Part shown: piece by piece, positions 5,910-10,015 of the stretch
How positions within the stretch are numbered: the stretch's first letter is position 1
How the letters are laid out: every line of letters starts with the position of its first letter
NCBI GenBank assembly: GCA_011371515.1
Contig: DRQE01000174.1
Location: 1-10,015 of the forward strand
DNA length: 10,015 nt
Source of the DNA: Deltaproteobacteria bacterium
GTDB lineage: Bacteria; Desulfobacterota; GWC2-55-46; DRQE01
Reading direction: 5' to 3'
Made by a program: the position numbers and the translations under genes
Notes under the pieces: model-generated
Told to the model about the DNA's origin: nothing
The model's input: only the letters and a program-made list of their open reading frames with translations
Database searches by the model: none

Positions 5910-6923
5910 ATGTTGTCAAAAAATAATATCATAAGAATAATAGGTCCCAATTGTATGGGCATATACGATACGATTTCCGGGCTGGATACCCTCTTCATAC
6001 CCTACGACAGGGTTGACAGACCACCCAAGGGAAGGCTGGCCATACTGTCGCAGAGTGGCTCCTTTGCACTTACAGCCATGGATGTGCTTGCAAGAGAGGG
6101 CATAGGGGTGTCCAGAATGGTAAGCTACGGCAACAAGATAGATGTGGACGAGGCAGACTGCCTCGATTTTCTAAGAGACGATGATAACACCGATGCCGTT
6201 ATAATGTACATAGAGGGTATAGATGATGGCAGGCGTTTTGTCGAAAGTGCAAAGAGATGTGGAAAACACCTTTTTGCGATAAAGGTTGGCAGAAGGGAGG
6301 CTGGCAGAAGGGCAACAAGCCTTCACACAGGAAGCATTGCAGGTAGATACGAACTCTACCGTGCTGCCTTCAGAGAGGCTGGTATAACAGAGCTTTCAGG
6401 GTTTGAGGAGTTTCTCGATGCCTGCAGGGTTGTTCACAGGCTGAATCCGACATCGGGCAACAGAGTCATGATAGTGACCGATGGGGGAGGAATGGGTGTC
6501 AGTGTGGCTGACATGTGTGCAGATGTGGGACTTCAGCTGCCCCAGCTTCCAGATGATGTGCGCCGTGAGCTCGAGGACATGCTCCCCCCGTACTTTACCA
6601 TAAGTAACCCACTTGATCTTACAGGCAACGCAACCGATGAGTGGTATCTTGCTTCTCTTGAAAAGACCATGACCCACGAGCTATATCAGGCAGCCATAGT
6701 GCTTCTTCTTTGGGGACCCCCTGCGCTTACAGAAGCACTGCCAGCAAAGCTATGCGAGCTTTCAGACAGAATAGGCAAACCCTTTGTTATATGCTCTCCC
6801 GGAGGAAGGTTTACAGAGAAGATGTCCGCAATATTCGAGCCCCTCGGGATGCCCGTGTTCTCAACGCCAGAAGCTGCTGTAAGGGCTGCTTCTATTATAC
6901 TCAAAGAGCGTAAAGGAAGATAA
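5910..6923 (+). CDS. C-terminal fragment of the alpha subunit: succinyl-CoA-synthetase-like ligase domains (337 aa)
   Basis: An in-frame ATG at 5910, three codons after the stop, could restart translation, but no Shine-Dalgarno sequence precedes it (the upstream bases are pyrimidine-rich), so only weak reinitiation is plausible. The fragment holds the GPNCMG motif, the SQSGSFA ligase strand, E221 in YIEGI and H258 in SLHTGS (numbering from 5553), then MIVTDGGGMGVSVADM and the YFTISNPLDLTG motif of the second ligase domain. All catalytic residues of the alpha subunit are in this part, but the CoA-binding domain is split away. The final residues are followed at one base by the beta-subunit start. 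Confidence 0.6.
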   Translation: MLSKNNIIRIIGPNCMGIYDTISGLDTLFIPYDRVDRPPKGRLAILSQSGSFALTAMDVLAREGIGVSRMVSYGNKIDVDEADCLDFLRDDDNTDAVIMYIEGIDDGRRFVESAKRCGKHLFAIKVGRREAGRRATSLHTGSIAGRYELYRAAFREAGITELSGFEEFLDACRVVHRLNPTSGNRVMIVTDGGGMGVSVADMCADVGLQLPQLPDDVRRELEDMLPPYFTISNPLDLTGNATDEWYLASLEKTMTHELYQAAIVLLLWGPPALTEALPAKLCELSDRIGKPFVICSPGGRFTEKMSAIFEPLGMPVFSTPEAAVRAASIILKERKGR

Positions 6924-6924
6924 G

Positions 6925-7611
6925 ATGGACCATCTCCTCAAAGATGCCATAAGGGAGGGAAGAAAGATACTCCTTGAGCCAGAGGCAAAGGGGCTTCTCA
7001 AGTCGATTGAGGTGCCGGTGCCTCCTTATGAGGTTGTAAGAGACATAGAAGAGGCGCAGGAAAAGGCAGAAAGGCTGGGCTACCCTGTGGTGCTGAAGGT
7101 TATATCCCCTGATATAACCCACAAGACAGAAGCAGGTGGAGTGTGCACCGGAATTACCGATGTAGAGGCCCTTAAAAAGGCATGGATGGAGATGGTACTT
7201 AAGGTGGCACACAAGAGGCCGGGGGCAAGGATAGAGGGATTTGTGGTTGAAAAGATGGTCAAAAAAGGTGTGGAGGTTATAGTTGGCACCATAAGGGATG
7301 AGCAGTTTGGTCCTGTTGTGATGTTTGGCACAGGTGGTATAGCTGTGGAGCTATTCAAGGATGTAAGCTACAGGCTTGCCCCTGTAAGCCTTGAGGGTGC
7401 ACATGATATGATGAGAGAGCCAAAGGGGTTTGTGCTGCTTAATGGTTACAGAGGGGCTCCACCATGTGATGTAGAAGCGCTGGCACATACTCTGGTGAAG
7501 GTATCACGGCTTCTGTGTGATCTTAAAGAGCTTGAGGGGTTTGAAGTCAATCCTCTTGTAGTATACGAACATGGTGTAATCGCGGTTGATGCAAAAGCCA
7601 CTCTTCTGTAA
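6925..7611 (+). CDS. acdB: Acetate/acyl-CoA ligase (ADP-forming) beta subunit, ATP-grasp
   Basis: This 228-residue ATP-grasp protein is the nucleotide-binding subunit of the ADP-forming acyl-CoA synthetase; it takes phosphate from the alpha-subunit histidine and gives it to ADP. Visible motifs are YPVVLKVISPDITHKTEAGG (residues 53-72) with H66, near the position of the second phosphorylated His known around residue 71 in the Pyrococcus enzyme, VEVIVGTIRDEQFGPVVMFG (112-131), GTGGIAVELFKDVSYRLAP, and the final EGFEVNPLVV strand with the metal-binding Glu-x-Asn. Length is normal for the separate-subunit form, and no internal defect is seen. ATG at 6925 lies one base after the alpha stop; AAAGGAAG just upstream gives a good ribosome site inside the alpha gene. 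The beta frame is clean while alpha carries a stop, which argues that any inactivation of alpha is very young. The acyl substrate preference (acetyl, aryl, branched) cannot be deduced. Confidence 0.93.
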   Translation: MDHLLKDAIREGRKILLEPEAKGLLKSIEVPVPPYEVVRDIEEAQEKAERLGYPVVLKVISPDITHKTEAGGVCTGITDVEALKKAWMEMVLKVAHKRPGARIEGFVVEKMVKKGVEVIVGTIRDEQFGPVVMFGTGGIAVELFKDVSYRLAPVSLEGAHDMMREPKGFVLLNGYRGAPPCDVEALAHTLVKVSRLLCDLKELEGFEVNPLVVYEHGVIAVDAKATLL

Positions 7612-7630
7612 ACAGGGCGTTTAGCTTTTT
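7609..7630 (+). terminator. Weak rho-independent terminator candidate after the beta subunit
   Basis: TAAAC at 7609-7613 pairs with GTTTA at 7619-7623 around an AGGGC loop, followed after two bases by five T (7626-7630). The stem is only five pairs, mostly A-T, and starts on the stop codon itself, so termination would be poor. Its place between the synthetase genes and the next promoter fits, but the signal could be chance. Confidence 0.28.
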
Positions 7631-7634
7631 GGCT

Positions 7635-7663
7635 GTGACAGATGCTCGGTTTTATGGTATTAT
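7635..7663 (+). promoter_or_regulatory. Sigma-70 promoter for the porin / PstS-like / sensor genes
   Basis: GTGACA at 7635-7640 and TATTAT at 7658-7663 each match five of six consensus bases with a 17-base spacer, the optimum. The start would fall near 7670, giving a leader of about 40 nt before the porin. The -35 lies within CTGTGACAG (7633-7641), an odd palindrome with CTGT/ACAG arms. The hexamer ACGGAT occurs twice at 9-base spacing across the likely start site (7667-7672 and 7676-7681). Both could be operator sequence, unproven. Confidence 0.62.
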
Positions 7664-7711
7664 TAGACGGATTAAACGGATAAGAACATCTTCTTTAAGG
7701 AGCGTTTGGCT

Positions 7712-8920
7712 ATGAAGAATCTGTTCTGTAAGGTAAGTCTTGTTGTTTTTGTGTTCATTCTTTCACTGGCTGGTTATGCTGGTGGTGCCGAGCTTGATGA
7801 TGTAAGAAGGGAGCTTGAGCGTCAGCAGCGCCTTATAGAGGAACTTAAAAGGAAGGTGGAAGAGCTTGAGAAGATAGAGCGGCTCAAGGCAATTCGCACA
7901 AAGGAAGAGGAAGAGATGGGTCCCCAGTTCGGCAGAAACCTCGGTGCATTTGGTGATATAAGTTTTCTAACAGACAGCAGGGAAAGGCAGAATCCCACAT
8001 TCTCAATAGGCTCGCTTGGACTTTACACATCGGCAAGCTACAGGGAAAGGCTAAATTTTCTCTTTGAGATGATAGTCTACGCACACAACAACCGTAGTGG
8101 TGTGAATCTTGAAAGACTGTGGGTAGGCTATACCTTCAGTGATGCCTTCATAATTCGTGCGGGAAGATTTCACACCGCCCTTGGCAGGTGGAATAAGTCC
8201 TACCATCACGCAAGGCATCTCTTTCCCACAGTGGACAGACCCTTCTTCCTTAAGTTCGAGAGTATAGGCGGAGTGATGCCCGTTCATATAGTGGGAATGG
8301 AGCTTGCAGGCTCCAAGGAGTTGTCTTATGGTAAGCTCAAGTACTGGATAGAGGTTGGCAATGGCCCCGGGTTCAGGAAGGACAGGCACAAAAGCATATT
8401 CGCAGGCGGAGACTACAAGCTTGCCCCCAACAATATGTTTGATACCAACCACTCTAAACAGGTTGCCATGAGGATATACCTCGAGCCTTCGTCCATAGAG
8501 GGGCTTGGTGTGGGTGTGTCTGGAACAAACTTCAAGGTGGGAACCTCTAACCGCAGCATAACGGTGAACGAGGGGATATATGGTATAGACCTCAAATACG
8601 TAATAAAAGGTGTTGAGGTTATGGGAGAGTTCTTTTTATTTACAAACGGCACCGCACAGGCAAATGCTTGGTATCTACAGCTCTCAAGACCTGTTGAGAG
8701 ATTCACCCCTTATGCGAGGGTTGAAGTCCTCGATGGAGAGGATGGAGACCCCTACCTCTCGAACCTCAGTGGAGGAAAAGACAGAACCCAGTACATAATG
8801 GGGCTGAGATACGCCATAGACCTCCTCCACTCCAGCCTCAAGTTTCAATACCGTTACGACAGCATGGACGGTGAAAAGATATACAATGTTTTCGAAACCC
8901 AGTGGGCTTTCCATTTTTAG
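7712..8920 (+). CDS. Porin-like outer-membrane beta-barrel protein with N-terminal coiled coil
   Basis: A 402-residue exported protein. Residues 1-26 form a Sec signal peptide (basic start, hydrophobic core VVFVFILSLAG, probable cleavage after A26 in GGA-EL). Residues 27 to about 70 are a charged heptad helix (ELDDVRRELERQQ onward), the kind of N-terminal coiled coil found on OprP/OprO-like and other trimeric porins. The rest alternates aromatic and polar residues in short strands and ends QWAFHF with a terminal Phe, the usual beta-barrel assembly signal. The barrel begins with FGRNLGAFGDISF and includes IIRAGRFHTALGRWN, reminiscent of porin strands where a plate of Arg and aromatic residues lines the pore. 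The ATG at 7712 is 9 bases after AAGGAG (7697-7702); a TTG at 7706 in frame is too close to the ribosome site. The next gene is 9 bases away. The barrel class is well supported; the solute (perhaps an anion, from the neighbour) is inference. Confidence 0.8.
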   Translation: MKNLFCKVSLVVFVFILSLAGYAGGAELDDVRRELERQQRLIEELKRKVEELEKIERLKAIRTKEEEEMGPQFGRNLGAFGDISFLTDSRERQNPTFSIGSLGLYTSASYRERLNFLFEMIVYAHNNRSGVNLERLWVGYTFSDAFIIRAGRFHTALGRWNKSYHHARHLFPTVDRPFFLKFESIGGVMPVHIVGMELAGSKELSYGKLKYWIEVGNGPGFRKDRHKSIFAGGDYKLAPNNMFDTNHSKQVAMRIYLEPSSIEGLGVGVSGTNFKVGTSNRSITVNEGIYGIDLKYVIKGVEVMGEFFLFTNGTAQANAWYLQLSRPVERFTPYARVEVLDGEDGDPYLSNLSGGKDRTQYIMGLRYAIDLLHSSLKFQYRYDSMDGEKIYNVFETQWAFHF

Positions 8921-8929
8921 GAGGCAGAT

Positions 8930-9343
8930 ATGAGATATCTACTCCTTATATTGATGCTTCTCCTTCAGCCTGCTATGGCAGGTGGGGAAGACTTCATCAT
9001 TATCGTCAACAAGCATGGTCCCCTCGTAAATGCTGATGTTTCCACTGTAAGGGACATATATCTGGGTGAGAAGAGATTTGCCAGAAATACGAAACTTATG
9101 CCAGTACACATGGTTGAGGGCTCTCTCAAAGAGAGCTTCCTTAAGAGGGTTGTTGGTATGTCCCCGAAGGAGTATAAGCTCCACTGGGTAAAGAAGGTCT
9201 TTCAGGAGGGTATAACTCCACCACCTTCCATGGCATCTGTAGCCGATATTATAGCACTGGTGAGCAAAGACAGAGGGGCTATAGCTTATATTCCTGCAGG
9301 CTACAGTAAGTATCTCGTTGATGTGGTTGTTATTGGACCATGA
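8930..9343 (+). CDS. Short PstS-like periplasmic substrate-binding protein
   Basis: A 137-residue exported protein with a signal peptide (residues 1-17, ending AMA before GG). The mature part has the layout of small phosphate-ABC-type binding proteins: an opening strand FIIIVNKHGP, then VSTVRDIYLGEKRFARNTKLMPV (about 39-61), KESFLKRVVGMSPKEYKLHW, and a final block with VSKDRGAIAYIPA. Full PstS proteins have about 300 residues in two lobes; this is roughly half and resembles the compact single-lobe family often annotated as phosphate ABC transporter substrate-binding protein. No pstCAB genes follow. The start has a perfect AGGAGG (8919-8924), 5 bases before ATG, overlapping the porin stop. Its stop overlaps the sensor start as ATGA. 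Position between a porin and a membrane sensor suggests it hands a ligand to the sensor; the ligand is unknown. Confidence 0.82.
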   Translation: MRYLLLILMLLLQPAMAGGEDFIIIVNKHGPLVNADVSTVRDIYLGEKRFARNTKLMPVHMVEGSLKESFLKRVVGMSPKEYKLHWVKKVFQEGITPPPSMASVADIIALVSKDRGAIAYIPAGYSKYLVDVVVIGP

Positions 9344-10015
9344 GAACCAGTATAAACAACAAACTCATAGGTTCTTTTGTGGTTGGTGCACTGTTTGCCT
9401 TGGTGCTTCTGGGGTGGTCTTTGCTGACCATAGAGAGTCTTCTGAATACCATGAACAAGATGGAGACCCTCAGTATCCGTGTGGACAAGACCAACGCACT
9501 GAACTTCAACATACAGAAGCTCATTAAGATTTCAGATGAATACATGCTCACAGGAGACATAAAGAAAAGGGACGAATTCGACCGCCTCATAACAGAGCTT
9601 GCAGACATACTCGCAGTGCTGGGCAAACAGAAGGGCGATAAGAGATGGGATGAGATGTCAGAGAAGGTGAAAAAAGAGGTTACAAGGCTCAGCGAGATGG
9701 TGGTGGAGATAATGTTTATAGACAACCCCATAGGAAACAAAAAGGCTATAGAGCTTATGGGAAAGGTCTCCGAGCTTGGTGAAAGGCTCATAAAGGACAT
9801 AGAAAGGTTTAACCACATAGCATCGGAGGATAGAGATAAGCTCGCCCTTGTTGCTTCCAGAATGGCTGAGAGGACGAGACTCATGGTCTACACATTCCCT
9901 GTGGCTGGCCTTGTGTTGCTTGCTATTCTCTATGTATATCTTAAACGCTACATATCTACCCCACTTCTGGAACTCTACAGGGGTGCCGAAAGGGTTTCGA
10001 GAGGAGACTACACAC
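9340..10015 (+). CDS. Two-TM membrane sensor with HAMP domain (3' end outside window)
   Basis: The frame is open from ATG at 9340 to the window end: 225 residues, no stop. A membrane helix at about 10-31 (IGSFVVGALFALVLLGWSLL) is followed by a mostly helical periplasmic region (about 32-180) rich in Lys, Glu and Asp, resembling the four-helix-bundle sensor domains of kinases and chemoreceptors, then a second membrane helix at about 182-204. A HAMP linker begins at about 205 with STPLLELYRGAERVSRGDYT (206-225), including the Pro after the membrane helix and the V-x-x-GD turn. The output domain (histidine kinase, GGDEF or methyl-accepting domain) lies past the edge and cannot be named. ATGA overlap with the PstS-like gene and no strong ribosome site of its own indicate translational coupling. 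The periplasmic region is a plausible docking site for the binding protein; that is inference. Confidence 0.88.
   Translation, partial: MRTSINNKLIGSFVVGALFALVLLGWSLLTIESLLNTMNKMETLSIRVDKTNALNFNIQKLIKISDEYMLTGDIKKRDEFDRLITELADILAVLGKQKGDKRWDEMSEKVKKEVTRLSEMVVEIMFIDNPIGNKKAIELMGKVSELGERLIKDIERFNHIASEDRDKLALVASRMAERTRLMVYTFPVAGLVLLAILYVYLKRYISTPLLELYRGAERVSRGDYT

Larger units (their letters stand above)
5553..6923 (+). pseudogene. acdA: Acetate/acyl-CoA ligase (ADP-forming) alpha subunit, interrupted by one in-frame TAA
   Basis: The complete locus is 457 codons with an internal stop at codon 116 (5898-5900), and it matches the alpha subunit length of archaeal-type ADP-forming acetyl-CoA synthetases. 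These make ATP plus acid from acyl-CoA, ADP and phosphate. Before the stop: NPRSIAVVGAS (residues 12-22) of the CoA-binding Rossmann domain and AIVISGGFSETG. After it, in the same frame: IRIIGPNCMG, LAILSQSGSFA, YIEGI with E221, and SLHTGS with H258, close to the phosphorylated His known near position 257 in the Pyrococcus enzyme. The spacing between GK and IRIIGPN is 14 codons, equal to what I expect in intact relatives, so nothing is deleted or frameshifted; GAA to TAA would explain it. The stop is followed by T, a context of efficient termination. The beta gene begins one base after the final stop. Recent nonsense mutation and sequencing error cannot be told apart here. Confidence 0.85.

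Noticed and set aside
5880..5915. Frameshift as the cause of the split alpha gene
   Set aside because: Both halves are in the same frame (0 modulo 3) and the codon count across the break fits an intact family member, so it is a substitution to a stop and not an indel.
7706..7711. TTG at 7706 as the porin start
   Set aside because: Only 3 bases from AAGGAG; the ATG at 7712 has normal 9-base spacing and gives a standard signal peptide.
9330..9884. Antisense open frame (184 codons) opposite the membrane sensor
   Set aside because: It is a Ser/Met/Phe-rich mirror of the Lys/Glu-rich sensor coding strand; the sense frame has TM-helix-TM-HAMP logic and coupled start.
1..10015. CRISPR arrays, insertion sequences, attachment sites or rRNA/tRNA genes
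   Set aside because: No regularly spaced repeats, transposase-like frames, terminal inverted repeats or RNA-gene motifs were seen; nearly all of the window is coding.

Overview
The window holds nine protein-coding loci, all on the + strand, with short gaps and several stop/start overlaps. The organism looks like a Gram-negative bacterium: there is an outer-membrane beta-barrel protein and two exported proteins. Isoleucine ATA and arginine AGA/AGG codons dominate, a bias common in thermophilic or deep-branching lineages. Together with a two-subunit ADP-forming acyl-CoA synthetase and a PAS-GAF-GAF-HD-GYP protein, this suggests something like Nitrospirota or Desulfobacterota. That placement is inference only.

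Region 1 (1-2284) is a tight cluster: the C-terminal quarter of recN (DNA repair ATPase), a short ArgA-like GNAT acetyltransferase with a TTG start, and pmbA/tldE (the non-catalytic partner of the TldD protease), joined to the acetyltransferase by an ATGA overlap.

Region 2 (2285-4995) opens with a full-consensus sigma-70 promoter (TTGACA, 16 bp, TATAAT) and a leader of about 155 nt that can be hand-folded into a three-way junction with competing pairings and a T-run before the first gene. A stand-alone receiver domain follows, overlapped by a 700-residue PAS-GAF-GAF-HD-GYP protein, a probable cyclic-di-GMP phosphodiesterase. A small DUF4149-type membrane protein (5071-5535) comes next.

Region 3 (5553-7611) encodes the alpha and beta subunits of an ADP-forming acetate/acyl-CoA ligase, which would make ATP from acyl-CoA. 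The alpha gene has one in-frame TAA at codon 116; the reading frame on both sides is otherwise intact and of normal length. It is a very recent nonsense mutation, a sequencing error, or an unusual split gene.

Region 4 (about 7635-10015) has its own good promoter and encodes a porin-like outer-membrane protein with an N-terminal coiled coil, a 137-residue exported PstS-like ligand-binding protein, and the start of a two-TM HAMP sensor cut by the window edge. No ABC transporter genes accompany them within the window, so the set reads as a sensory rather than a transport unit. No RNA genes, insertion sequences or CRISPR arrays were seen. No gap between genes exceeds 300 bases.
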